From assembly GCA_002409625.1 (NCBI GenBank), contig DHNY01000002.1:104661-168660 (forward strand): a stretch of 64,000 bases of DNA, in the 5' to 3' direction. Below the pieces are notes generated by a model that did not search any database, was not told where the DNA came from, and saw nothing but the letters and a program-made list of their open reading frames with translations. Source of the stretch: Anaerolineaceae bacterium UBA5404 (GTDB taxonomy: Bacteria; Chloroflexota; Anaerolineae; Anaerolineales; Anaerolineaceae). Positions 17,525 through 25,968 of the stretch are shown piece after piece; the stretch's first letter is position 1, and each line of letters opens with the position of its first letter. Both the position numbers and the translations under genes were made by a program.

Positions 17525-18520
17525 ATGAAAATCCTCATTGCTGGGCTTGGCTCGATTGGCAGACGCCATTTACGCAATCTGATCGCCTTAGGTGTGGAAG
17601 ATATCATCCTCTATCGCAGTGGCAAAGCTACCTTGGATGATGCCGAACTTGCCGGACTTAAAAGCTATTCAAACCTGGATGAAGCTCTGGCGCAAAAACC
17701 AGACGGCGTTATCGTTTCGAACCCAAGCGCATTGCATTTAGCAGTGGCTTTACCCGCTGCAAAAGCTGGCGCAAACTTGCTCATTGAAAAACCGGTCTCA
17801 CATAGCCTCGAGGGTTTGGACGCGCTTCAGCTAGCCCTGGACTTAAATAAAAAACGGGCGATGACCGGCTTTCATTTCCGCTTTCATCCGGTTTTGCGTC
17901 AAATAAAGCAAATTCTGGAAGAAAAAAGCCTTGGAAAAGCACTTTATGCCAAGGTGCATTGGGGCGAATATCTGCCCGATTGGCACCCCTGGGAGGATTA
18001 TCGCCAATCCTATGCGGCGCGGGCTGAGCTGGGTGGTGGTGTGGTGAACACGCTTTCGCATCCCTTTGACTATTTACGCTGGCTTTTAGGCGACGTTGAA
18101 TCCCTTGGCGCGCGTTGCGCGCATGTCAGTTCCTTGGAAATGGATGTGGAAGATCATGCCGATGTCCAATTAAGGTTTGAAAATGGCATCATGGGGCATG
18201 TGCACCTCGATTATTATCAAAAACCACCCTCACACACCCTGGAAATCACCTGTGAGCAAGGCAGACTCCTTTGGGATAATGCCACTGCAGAAGCGAGAAT
18301 GCTTTTTGCGGATGGTAGGTCTGAGAAAAAGCTGGAAGCTCCAAAAGGTTTTGAACGCAACACCATGTTTTTGGATGAAATGCGTGCCTTTTTAGGTTTA
18401 TGCCGCGGTGAGGAGCTGGATTATTGCAGTTTACAGGATGGCATTCGCGCGCAAGAAATTGTGGAGGCTGTTAAACGCTCCAGCCAGGCGGGTGGCTGCA
18501 CAATCCCGCTTGAGTGGTAG
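17525..18520 (+). CDS. Gfo/Idh/MocA family oxidoreductase
   Basis: A 331-residue NAD(P)-dependent sugar dehydrogenase/reductase. The Rossmann fingerprint GLGSIGRRHLRN is at the N-terminus and LLIEKPVSHS carries the family E-K-P motif; the C-terminal alpha/beta half follows from ~residue 125. Together with the SDR gene that follows and the cytidylyltransferase genes, this resembles the PtmF/PtmA pair found beside CMP-legionaminate genes in Campylobacter. That parallel is contextual only. It starts one base after the GT2 stop. Confidence 0.83.
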   Translation: MKILIAGLGSIGRRHLRNLIALGVEDIILYRSGKATLDDAELAGLKSYSNLDEALAQKPDGVIVSNPSALHLAVALPAAKAGANLLIEKPVSHSLEGLDALQLALDLNKKRAMTGFHFRFHPVLRQIKQILEEKSLGKALYAKVHWGEYLPDWHPWEDYRQSYAARAELGGGVVNTLSHPFDYLRWLLGDVESLGARCAHVSSLEMDVEDHADVQLRFENGIMGHVHLDYYQKPPSHTLEITCEQGRLLWDNATAEARMLFADGRSEKKLEAPKGFERNTMFLDEMRAFLGLCRGEELDYCSLQDGIRAQEIVEAVKRSSQAGGCTIPLEW

Positions 18521-18536
18521 AATGTGAAGGATAACG

Positions 18537-19367
18537 ATGACAGAAAAAACAGTATTAGACAAATTTAGCCTGCAGGGAAAAACCGCTTTGGTTACTGGTG
18601 GTGCCGGTTTGTTAGGCAAGCGTTTTACGCTTGCTTTAGCCCAGGCTGGCGCTAATGTAATGGTTGCCGACCTCAATTTGGATGCTGCTCAAGCCCATGC
18701 GGAAGCATTGACCCAAAAAGGTTATCGCGCGCATGCTGCTATGCTAAATGTGACTGAACCTGAATCTTGTAAACAAGTTGTGGCGGACTCACTAAAGCTT
18801 TATGGCAGTGTGGATGTTTTAGTCAATAGCGCTGCCATGGATCCTAAGTTTGACCCTCAAAATCTCGGCAAACAAAATAAAAATGCGTTTGAACACTACT
18901 CTCCCGAAGCTTGGCGCTTCACGCTGGACATTAATTTAACCGGTATGTTTCTCGCCACTCAGGCTACCGTACCAGCCATGTTGGATGCGGGACGAGGGGT
19001 TATTGTAAACATTTGCTCAACCTATGGCTTGAACGGTCCTGACCAGCGCATTTATCCTGAGGTGGATGGACAGGTGCTTTACAAACCGGGCGATTATTCG
19101 GTTGCCAAGGCTGGCGTGCTTGGTTTCACGCGCTACTTGGCGGCTTACTATGCCGGCAAGAACATTCGCGTGAATGCCTTGACACCGGGTGGCGTTTTTA
19201 ATAACCATAACCAAACTTTTGCCGATAACTACGCCGCCAAAACAATCATGGGGCGCATGGCACGCATCGATGAAATGGACGCAGCGATGCTCTTCCTGTG
19301 TTCGGATGCCAGTAGCTATATGACAGGCAGCAATCTCGTGGTTGATGGAGGGTGGACAGCATGGTAA
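18537..19367 (+). CDS. SDR family oxidoreductase (PtmA-like context)
   Basis: A 276-residue classical short-chain dehydrogenase. TGGAGLLGKR binds the cofactor, NICSTYG supplies the Ser, and YSVAKAG the Y-x3-K. It has an insertion after VNSAAMDPKFDP that is common in sugar-acid SDRs. AAGGATAACG before ATG 18537 provides a reasonable ribosome site. It overlaps the CMP-sugar synthetase gene by 7 bases. It most likely oxidises or reduces an intermediate of the nonulosonate pathway; the substrate is not apparent. Confidence 0.83.
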   Translation: MTEKTVLDKFSLQGKTALVTGGAGLLGKRFTLALAQAGANVMVADLNLDAAQAHAEALTQKGYRAHAAMLNVTEPESCKQVVADSLKLYGSVDVLVNSAAMDPKFDPQNLGKQNKNAFEHYSPEAWRFTLDINLTGMFLATQATVPAMLDAGRGVIVNICSTYGLNGPDQRIYPEVDGQVLYKPGDYSVAKAGVLGFTRYLAAYYAGKNIRVNALTPGGVFNNHNQTFADNYAAKTIMGRMARIDEMDAAMLFLCSDASSYMTGSNLVVDGGWTAW

Positions 19368-20599
19368 AAAAGCCTGAAGTCTTAGCCATTATTCCCGCGC
19401 GGGGTGGTTCGAAAGGGATCCCAAGGAAAAACATCAAATCATTTGCTGGATTTCCTTTAATTGCTTATAGCATTTTGGCAGCTCTACGTGCCGAGTCTGT
19501 AACCCGCGTGATTGTTTCAACTGATGATGATGAAATTGCCTGTGTAGCACACGAATGGGGTGCGGAAGTGCCCTTTATGCGCCCGGCAGAGCTGGCACAG
19601 GATAAAACCACAGATTATCCGGTGATGCGCCACGCGCTTGACTGGTTGAAAGAGAATGAGGCTTATCAGCCTGAGGTGGTGGTGCAATTGCGCCCGACGT
19701 CGCCGGTGCGACCGCTTGCCTTAGTGGATGACGCGGTGAAAGCCTTGCTGGCACATCCCCAGGCCGATTGTGTGCGCGGTGTTGTTCCCAGTGGGCAAAA
19801 TCCTTTTAAAATGTGGACGGTTGATGAAGCCAGTGGCGCGATGAAGCCTTTGTTGCAGGTCGAAGGCATTCAGGAGCCATACAACGCACCGCGCCAGATT
19901 TTGCCAGCCACCTATTGGCAAACCGGGCATATTGACGCCATTCGGCTGGAAACGATTTTAGAGAAAAAATCTTTGACGGGTGATGTGCTTTATCCAATCC
20001 ATATTGACCCGAAATTTACCGTTGATATTGACGTTCCGCGGGATTGGCATGGCGCGGAAGCAACGCTAAAAGCTTTGACTGGTGAGGTTGTTGACCCTGC
20101 CAGTAATCGCCGCGCTTTTCCAAAACAGCCTAAGTTTTTGGTGATGGATTTTGACGGCGTGTTCACCGATAATCGTGTTATCGTTGATCAAAATGGCGTT
20201 GAAAGTGTGTGTGCGGATCGCTCTGACGGGCTTGGCTTTGGCTTGCTGAAAGCACAAACACCAGTGGAATGCTTGATCATCTCAAAAGAGCGCAATCCTG
20301 TCGTTGCCCAGCGTGCCGCTAAACTTGGCATCCCTTTTTTGCAGGCTGTGGACGATAAGGCGACTGCGCTTAAACATGCAATGCGCGAGCGGAACCTTGC
20401 TCAGGAAGAAACAATTTTTGTTGGGAATGATGTCAATGATTTGCCGACACTGGATATCGCTGGTTATTTTGTGGCACCAGCAGATTCACATTCTGAGGTT
20501 TTGCGACGTGCGGACCTGGTATTGAAGAATAAAGGCGGGCGAGGTGCTTTGCGCGAGCTTTGTGATAAGCTCATCGCGCATTGGCAATCGCTCGATTAA
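19361..20599 (+). CDS. neuA: CMP-nonulosonate synthetase fused to a HAD-type phosphatase
   Basis: A 412-residue two-domain protein. Residues ~1-230 are an acylneuraminate cytidylyltransferase (IIPARGGSKGIPRKNIK, RPTSPVRP, and a DIDVPRDW motif). Residues ~255-412 are a KdsC/C0-type HAD phosphatase with FDGVFTDN (nucleophile motif), ISKERN, and GNDVNDLP (metal-binding loop). Such a fusion can remove the phosphate of a nonulosonate 9-phosphate and then activate the acid with CTP, as in KDN and animal sialic acid pathways. It is followed 15 bases later by a NeuB-type synthase gene. GGAGGG precedes ATG 19361. Confidence 0.88.
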   Translation: MVKKPEVLAIIPARGGSKGIPRKNIKSFAGFPLIAYSILAALRAESVTRVIVSTDDDEIACVAHEWGAEVPFMRPAELAQDKTTDYPVMRHALDWLKENEAYQPEVVVQLRPTSPVRPLALVDDAVKALLAHPQADCVRGVVPSGQNPFKMWTVDEASGAMKPLLQVEGIQEPYNAPRQILPATYWQTGHIDAIRLETILEKKSLTGDVLYPIHIDPKFTVDIDVPRDWHGAEATLKALTGEVVDPASNRRAFPKQPKFLVMDFDGVFTDNRVIVDQNGVESVCADRSDGLGFGLLKAQTPVECLIISKERNPVVAQRAAKLGIPFLQAVDDKATALKHAMRERNLAQEETIFVGNDVNDLPTLDIAGYFVAPADSHSEVLRRADLVLKNKGGRGALRELCDKLIAHWQSLD

Positions 20600-20614
20600 C
20601 AAATGGAGTTTTGT

Positions 20615-21487
20615 ATGACAAAAGAAGTCATTATTGGAAACACAAAGATTGGTGAAGGAAACCCCACCTACATCATTGGCGAAATTGGTATCAACCATAA
20701 CGGTGATATCGAGATTGCCAGGCAGCTCATGTTGGCAGCCAAACAAGGTGGTATGAATGCGGTGAAATTCCAAAAACGAACGCCCGAAATTTGCGTGCCT
20801 GAACATCAACGCGGTCAAATGCGGGAAACGCCCTGGGGTTACATCACTTACATGGATTACCGCTATAAAACCGAATTTGGCAAGGACGAATATGCTGAAA
20901 TCGACCGCTATGCCAAAGAAATTGGCATCACCTGGTTTGCATCGGAATGGGATATTCCATCCGTGGAATTTATTGAGGCTTTTGATCCCGCAGCCCACAA
21001 GGTGCCCAGTGCGCTGATTACGGATAAAGAGCTCTTGCGCGCTTATAAGGCAACAGGAAAACCCGTTATTATTTCAACAGGCATGTCGACAATGGAAGAA
21101 ATCCAAACAGCGGTTGACATCCTGGGCTTGGACAATCTGATTATATGCCACACCACCAGTAGCTACCCATGCCCACCAGAAGAGCTTAATCTGCGTATGA
21201 TTCCCAAGCTGCAGGCACTTTACAATTGTCCGATTGGTTACAGCGGGCACGAAGTCGGTTTGGTAACCACCGCGGTTGCCGTGGCGATGGGTGCTTGCCT
21301 GGTTGAACGCCATATCACGCTCGACCGCGCCATGTGGGGTTCAGATCAGTCTGCTTCTGTGGAGCCGCAAGGTATTACGCGATTGGTCAAATATATCCGT
21401 GTGACCGAGCGTGCCATGGGCGACGGCATCAAACGGGTTTATGACAGCGAACAATCTTCGTTGAGCAAATTAAGGCGATATTCCTAA
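20615..21487 (+). CDS. NeuB-family synthase lacking the SAF domain
   Basis: A 290-residue TIM-barrel synthase of the sialic acid synthase family: IIGEIGINHNGDIEIA, AVKFQKRTPE, ITWFASEWD, VPSALITD, VIISTGMST, and GYSGHEVGLVTTAVAVAMGACLVERHIT. It stops right after the barrel (SSLSKLRRYS), where normal NeuB proteins continue for ~60 residues into the SAF lid that supplies an active-site Arg from the partner subunit. The stop codon is clean and the next gene starts directly at 21488, so this is a designed length and not an obvious truncation. Its pairing with the phosphatase-fused NeuA suggests a phosphorylated-substrate route. GGAG precedes ATG 20615. Confidence 0.85.
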   Translation: MTKEVIIGNTKIGEGNPTYIIGEIGINHNGDIEIARQLMLAAKQGGMNAVKFQKRTPEICVPEHQRGQMRETPWGYITYMDYRYKTEFGKDEYAEIDRYAKEIGITWFASEWDIPSVEFIEAFDPAAHKVPSALITDKELLRAYKATGKPVIISTGMSTMEEIQTAVDILGLDNLIICHTTSSYPCPPEELNLRMIPKLQALYNCPIGYSGHEVGLVTTAVAVAMGACLVERHITLDRAMWGSDQSASVEPQGITRLVKYIRVTERAMGDGIKRVYDSEQSSLSKLRRYS

Positions 21488-23113
21488 ATGATGATTAAAG
21501 AGAGTTTGATTAGACGCTTGCGTGACCATTTTGCTCTGAGTTATGAGACCAAAACGAACAACACGCACATAGAAGCTGTTTCTAAAACAGTGGCATTGCA
21601 TAAAAAGCCAGCTTCGGGGCAACCCGTATTGTTTTTTAACGCCTCCACACGGCTTTCTCGTTTAAGCCTGAACGCGGCTTTTTCGCGTTTGGTGGCATGG
21701 TCTTTTGAACTGCAGGGCATACCCGTTGTACATTTTGTGTGTCGGCGAGGATTGCGCCCTTGTGTTTTGGGCACCAATCGCGATGACCAACACTTGCGTC
21801 CACCTTGCCATACTTGTATGCAACAATCGGATGCTTTGTTTAAAGAATCCAGGCATATTGACTTCGGCTTTAGTGAAGACCACGTGCTTGAAAGCGTGCT
21901 TGAAGGTTTAGGCTTGCATGAGCTTTATCATTTTGCGCATCTCGATATCACATTAGGTGCTTTGGTTTTGCCATCCGTGCGTTGGATTTTGCGCAGGCAT
22001 CATCTTGAGGACGATGAGACCACTTTGCGCATCTATAAAGCCTACATTCGATCAGCCTGGTCGCTTGCACAACAGTTTGAGAATGCGCTTGACGAGCATC
22101 AGCCTCAGGCACTTGTGCTTTTTAATGGCATTTCTTACCCCGAAGGTGTGGCAAATTGGCTTGCCAAACGGCGTGGCATCAAGGTGATTAGCCACGAAGT
22201 TGGGCTCCAGCCGATGAGCGCTTACTTTACCGAGGGTGATGCCACAGCTTATGACCTGGACATCCCAGAAGACTTTGTTTTGGATGAAGTGCGCAATGCC
22301 AGGCTGGATGAATATTTACGCAAACGTTTTCAGGGTGATTTCTTTATGGCGGGTGTGCAATTTTGGCCAGAGATGAGCCAGCTGAGCCCCGCGTTTTTAG
22401 AGAAGACCAAGAACTTTAAGCAGGTTGTGCCTGTTTTTACTAACGTTATATTTGATACCAGTCAGGTGCATGCCAATCTGATTTTTGAGCATATGTTCGC
22501 CTGGTTGGATAATGTGCTGGAAGTAGCGGAAAGAAACCCTGAGACGCTGTTTGTGGTGCGGGCGCATCCTGATGAAGCCCGAGAAGGAAAAGCCAGCGAA
22601 GAATCCGTTGCTGCCTGGGCTGCTTCCAGCAGGCTGGATAGCTTGCCAAATGTGATGTTTATTCCGCCGCATGAATACATCAATTCCTATGACCTCATTC
22701 GCATGGCAAAATTTGTCATGATTTACAACTCCACCATTGGTATGGAAGCTGCTATTTTGGGCGCTACCGTGCTCTCCGCAGGAAAAGCGCGTTTTACGGC
22801 GTCCGATGTAGTCCATTTTCCAGCTGGGCGTGAGGCATATGATCGCACGCTGCAATCTTTCCTGGACGCGGAAAGCCTTAGCGCGCCAGCTGAACACCGC
22901 GAAAACGGAAGACGCTTCCTTTATTACCAGCTTTACCGCTCCTCATTGGTCTTTGACACCTTTTTAGAGAAAGATAAATACTGGAATGGCTATGTGATGC
23001 TAAAGGATTTTGACTGGCAAGCCTTATTGCCTGAAAACACGCCAGCTTTAGAGGCGCTTAGGGATGGCTTGCTCCATGGCGGAGATTATATGCTCAAGGA
23101 GGATGCGCAATGA
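21488..23113 (+). CDS. Capsule_synth-like GT-B surface-carbohydrate transferase (copy 2)
   Basis: A 541-residue protein with the same overall plan as the product of 6538-8220: a Rossmann-like N-terminal half (PVLFFNASTRLSRLS) and a C-terminal half with VVRAHPDEAREG and HEYINSYDLIRMAKFVMIYN, followed by GMEAAILGATVLSAG. Its N-terminal region also carries a cysteine group (C-R-R-G-L-R-P-C; C-H-T-C) missing from the other copy. It starts immediately after the NeuB stop and its end overlaps the next gene. It probably uses a CMP-activated acid sugar made by its neighbours. Confidence 0.7.
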   Translation: MMIKESLIRRLRDHFALSYETKTNNTHIEAVSKTVALHKKPASGQPVLFFNASTRLSRLSLNAAFSRLVAWSFELQGIPVVHFVCRRGLRPCVLGTNRDDQHLRPPCHTCMQQSDALFKESRHIDFGFSEDHVLESVLEGLGLHELYHFAHLDITLGALVLPSVRWILRRHHLEDDETTLRIYKAYIRSAWSLAQQFENALDEHQPQALVLFNGISYPEGVANWLAKRRGIKVISHEVGLQPMSAYFTEGDATAYDLDIPEDFVLDEVRNARLDEYLRKRFQGDFFMAGVQFWPEMSQLSPAFLEKTKNFKQVVPVFTNVIFDTSQVHANLIFEHMFAWLDNVLEVAERNPETLFVVRAHPDEAREGKASEESVAAWAASSRLDSLPNVMFIPPHEYINSYDLIRMAKFVMIYNSTIGMEAAILGATVLSAGKARFTASDVVHFPAGREAYDRTLQSFLDAESLSAPAEHRENGRRFLYYQLYRSSLVFDTFLEKDKYWNGYVMLKDFDWQALLPENTPALEALRDGLLHGGDYMLKEDAQ

Positions 23114-23796
23114 GCCTTGAAAAGATTGTTGCCTTGGTGCCCATGCGCCATGATTCGGTGCGTGTGGTTGGTAAAAATTATCGCCATATTTGTGGCAAAC
23201 CCCTGTACGCCCACATTATTGAAAGCCTGTTAGCAGTGCCAGAGCTTGATACCATTCTGGTGGATACAGATTCAGACGTCATTCTTGAAGGTTTGGAGCG
23301 CGATTATCCGCAGGTGAAGCGTTTGTTGCGTCCTGAGCATATGCGCGCCGATACCCTGCCGATGAATGAAATCTTAATTTATGACACCGGGCAGATTGAA
23401 GCTGACCTTTACCTGCAAACCCATAGTACCAATCCGCTTTTAAGACCCGAGACGATCTCCAAAGCGATTCGCAAACTGCGCGCTTGTTGGCCAGAGTATG
23501 ATTCGCTCTTTGGCGTTACGCGTTTGCAAACCCGATTGTGGGATGCCAATGCCCAAGCAGTGAACCATGACCCCAATGTTTTGTTGCGTACCCAGGATCT
23601 GCCGCCCATTTATGAGGAAAACTCGTGTATCTACCTCTTCACACGCGATAACCTCCTGGCGCGTTCCAATCGGATTGGCTATAACCCCATGATGTTCGAA
23701 ATCGACGCAGAAGAAGCCTGGGACATTGATGAAGAAATTGACTTTAGCGTAGCAGAGGCGCTTTTAAGCCATCGGCTACGGCAAAGTGAGGACTAA
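23110..23796 (+). CDS. Acylneuraminate cytidylyltransferase family protein
   Basis: A 228-residue single-domain CMP-sugar synthetase: ALVPMRHDSVRVVGKNYR (CTP-binding loop with Arg and Lys), ILVDTDSD, LQTHSTNPLLRPETI, and DIDEEIDFSVAEALL near the C-terminus. It is the third cytidylyltransferase of the locus and the only one directly followed by a hydroxyacid dehydrogenase gene (1-base overlap). GGAGG sits before ATG 23110. Its 2-keto-acid or acid-sugar substrate is unknown. Confidence 0.82.
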   Translation: MSLEKIVALVPMRHDSVRVVGKNYRHICGKPLYAHIIESLLAVPELDTILVDTDSDVILEGLERDYPQVKRLLRPEHMRADTLPMNEILIYDTGQIEADLYLQTHSTNPLLRPETISKAIRKLRACWPEYDSLFGVTRLQTRLWDANAQAVNHDPNVLLRTQDLPPIYEENSCIYLFTRDNLLARSNRIGYNPMMFEIDAEEAWDIDEEIDFSVAEALLSHRLRQSED

Positions 23797-24770
23797 TGAA
23801 AACCGTTTTGATTACAGCAACATATATGTTCCCTTTTTTGGATCGCTTTATTCCCATTTTGGAGCAATTCGGTCTAAATGTAATCGTGCCTGAAGTGGAA
23901 GAGCGCATGGAAGCAGATGCGCTGATGGCTTACGCGGGACAATTTGATGGCACGATTTGCGGCGATGATCGCTATACGCCGGAAGTTTTAGCAGCATGCG
24001 CGCCACGGCTAAAGGTGATCGCCAAGTGGGGAACCGGCATTGATTCGATTGATTTGGATGCCGCGGAAAAACTGGGCATCAAGGTGCTGAATACGCCCAA
24101 CGCTTTTACAGTGCCCGTTTCAGAAAGCGTTCTGGCGGCTTTGTTGTGCTTCGCGCGTAACCTGCCCTGGATGGATGACGCCATGAAACGTGGCGAATGG
24201 AAAAAAATTAGCGGGCACACCTTAAGTGAAAGCACGGTTGGCGTGATTGGTGTGGGAAACATCGGTAAAGCCGTACTAAGAAGAGTGCGCGGTTTTGGCG
24301 CCAGACTCCTGGCTTATGACATTGTGGATATCGCACCAGATTTTCTTTTGGAAAACAAGGTTGAAACAACAGACTTGCGCACATTACTCGAGCAGAGTGA
24401 TTATGTTTGCCTTTGCCCATCATTAACCCCCAGCTCAAGACAGCTGATAAACGCGGAAAGCTTGTCCTGGATGAAGCCAAGCGCGGTTTTGGTTAATGCT
24501 TCGCGAGGACCGGTGGTTGAAGAAGCTGCTTTGATTGAAGCTTTGCAGAATGGGAGATTGCGAGGCGCGGCATTGGACGTGTTTGAATTTGAGCCACTGC
24601 CCAAAGACAGTCCGTTGCTTAAGATGGATAATGTTTTACTTTCACCACACAACACCAATAGTAGCCCCTATTTTTGGGAGCGCGTGCACTGGAATTCCAT
24701 TCGCAATTTGTTAATGGGCTTGGACATTCCAGTCGGTGACATCGAAAGCCTTAAGAAGCTTGAAAAATAA
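23796..24770 (+). CDS. D-isomer-specific 2-hydroxyacid dehydrogenase
   Basis: A 324-residue NAD-dependent dehydrogenase of the D-3-phosphoglycerate dehydrogenase group. The cofactor-binding GVGNIGKAVLRRV is near residue 148. Catalytic Arg is in VNASRGPVV, the Glu in FEFEPLPKDSP and the His in LLSPHNTNSS. It lacks the C-terminal ACT domain of full-length SerA. Coming straight after a cytidylyltransferase, it probably makes or consumes a hydroxyacid precursor of the glycan and is less likely to serve serine synthesis. Confidence 0.8.
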   Translation: MKTVLITATYMFPFLDRFIPILEQFGLNVIVPEVEERMEADALMAYAGQFDGTICGDDRYTPEVLAACAPRLKVIAKWGTGIDSIDLDAAEKLGIKVLNTPNAFTVPVSESVLAALLCFARNLPWMDDAMKRGEWKKISGHTLSESTVGVIGVGNIGKAVLRRVRGFGARLLAYDIVDIAPDFLLENKVETTDLRTLLEQSDYVCLCPSLTPSSRQLINAESLSWMKPSAVLVNASRGPVVEEAALIEALQNGRLRGAALDVFEFEPLPKDSPLLKMDNVLLSPHNTNSSPYFWERVHWNSIRNLLMGLDIPVGDIESLKKLEK

Positions 24771-24826
24771 AATCAGTTGCGTTAAGTAGACCATAATAAA
24801 TAGCCACAAACAGGAAGTGAAGCGAA

Positions 24827-25591
24827 ATGGATAACGAGAAAGAAAAAACGATCCTGATAACCGGCGTTTCCGGTGGAATTGGCAAAGCCACGGCTCATTA
24901 TTTCGCTGCGCGTGGCTACCGTGTGATTGGTGTAAGCCGATCGGAAAAAAGCCCAGACTTCCCAGCCAATGGGCTGTATATCCAGGCGGATTTGACCAAC
25001 GCCGCAGCATTTGACGGCATCCTGAACGAGGTCCAAGTCTTTACTGACCATCTGGAAGCATTGGTAAATAACGCCGCCTATCAAATTACCAAACCGCTGC
25101 TTGAAACAAGCCTGCAAGAATGGGATGCGGTCATGGCAACCAACCTGCGCGCGGCTTTTTTGATGACACAAAAGGTGCATCCTTTATTGCAGGCTGGTCG
25201 CGGTGCTATTGTAAACGTGGCATCGGTTCATGCTGTGGCGACATCCGCCAACATCGCCGCCTATGCCGCCAGTAAAGGTGGGCTGCTGGCATTAACCCGC
25301 GCCATGGCGATTGAATTTGCTCCAGACGCGATCCGTGTGAATGCGGTTTTGCCCGGCGCGGTGGATACGCCCATGTTGCGTGCGGGAATGACCCGTGGAC
25401 GAGAAGGTGAGCTGCCAGAAGAAGAGCAAATGGCAGCGCTGGCAGCCAAAACGGTGAACGGTCGCATTGCCAAGCCGGAAGAAATTGCCTCGGTGATTTA
25501 TTTCCTGGCTGATCACAACCAATCTGGCTTTATGACGGGTCAAAGCATCATCGTGGATGGTGGCGCAACTTGCCGGCTTTCAACGGAATAG
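24827..25591 (+). CDS. SDR family oxidoreductase
   Basis: A 254-residue classical short-chain dehydrogenase: TGVSGGIGKATAHYF, the NNAAYQ motif, NVASVHA with the catalytic Ser, and YAASKGGLLAL with Y-x3-K. A 56-base gap separates it from the dehydrogenase gene, with AGGAAGTGA ahead of ATG 24827. It is the last gene of the same-direction glycan block; membership of the same transcript is likely but not certain. The substrate is unknown. Confidence 0.82.
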   Translation: MDNEKEKTILITGVSGGIGKATAHYFAARGYRVIGVSRSEKSPDFPANGLYIQADLTNAAAFDGILNEVQVFTDHLEALVNNAAYQITKPLLETSLQEWDAVMATNLRAAFLMTQKVHPLLQAGRGAIVNVASVHAVATSANIAAYAASKGGLLALTRAMAIEFAPDAIRVNAVLPGAVDTPMLRAGMTRGREGELPEEEQMAALAAKTVNGRIAKPEEIASVIYFLADHNQSGFMTGQSIIVDGGATCRLSTE

Positions 25592-25624
25592 TTGAAAGGC
25601 TGTTATCAATGCCCCTAAAGGCTG

Positions 25625-25633
25625 TGATAAAAT
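25625..25633 (+). promoter_or_regulatory. Extended -10 promoter for the NifU-like gene
   Basis: TGATAAAAT is an extended -10 (TG-n-TAAAAT) with no convincing -35. The predicted start is near 25640, followed by AAGGAG (25649-25654) and ATG 25660. Confidence 0.4.
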
Positions 25634-25659
25634 GATGAGAGAAATCACAAGGAGTTAGT

Positions 25660-25911
25660 ATGAAAATTCATGTGGAACCAGACTTTTCGCGCGATGAACA
25701 AATCGCGGGTTTGATTGAACAAATTAGTGCCTATATTGAGCAATATCATCACGGTACGGTAAGCTTGGTGGCTATCGAAGGTGATGTGGTCAAGGTGCGC
25801 TTGGGTGGCGCGTGCCAGGATTGCCATCTCAGCGAGCAAACCCTGCAAGGTTGGGTTGCGGGCACTATCCGCCAGTTTTTCCCTGAGATCAACCTGGAAG
25901 CTGTACACTAA
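25660..25911 (+). CDS. NifU-like C-terminal domain iron-sulfur scaffold protein
   Basis: An 83-residue protein consisting only of the NifU C-terminal (Nfu) domain. The motif LGGACQDCHLSEQTLQGWV contains the C-x2-C pair that, in a dimer, holds a 4Fe-4S cluster for delivery to target proteins. Size and motif spacing fit small stand-alone Nfu proteins. It has its own promoter and ribosome site, and is convergent with the next gene. Confidence 0.85.
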   Translation: MKIHVEPDFSRDEQIAGLIEQISAYIEQYHHGTVSLVAIEGDVVKVRLGGACQDCHLSEQTLQGWVAGTIRQFFPEINLEAVH

Positions 25912-25937
25912 ACTTTTTTAACAAACAATTGCAGTAG

Positions 25938-25959
25938 ACCATGCGCATTTTTGCATGGT
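25938..25959. terminator. Hairpin between convergent genes
   Basis: ACCATGC (25938-25944) and GCATGGT (25953-25959) form a 7-bp stem with an 8-base loop between the NifU-like gene and the convergent phosphotransferase gene. The T tract is in the loop and not after the stem, so its strength as a terminator is doubtful. Confidence 0.3.
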
Positions 25960-25968
25960 GCTTATGGA

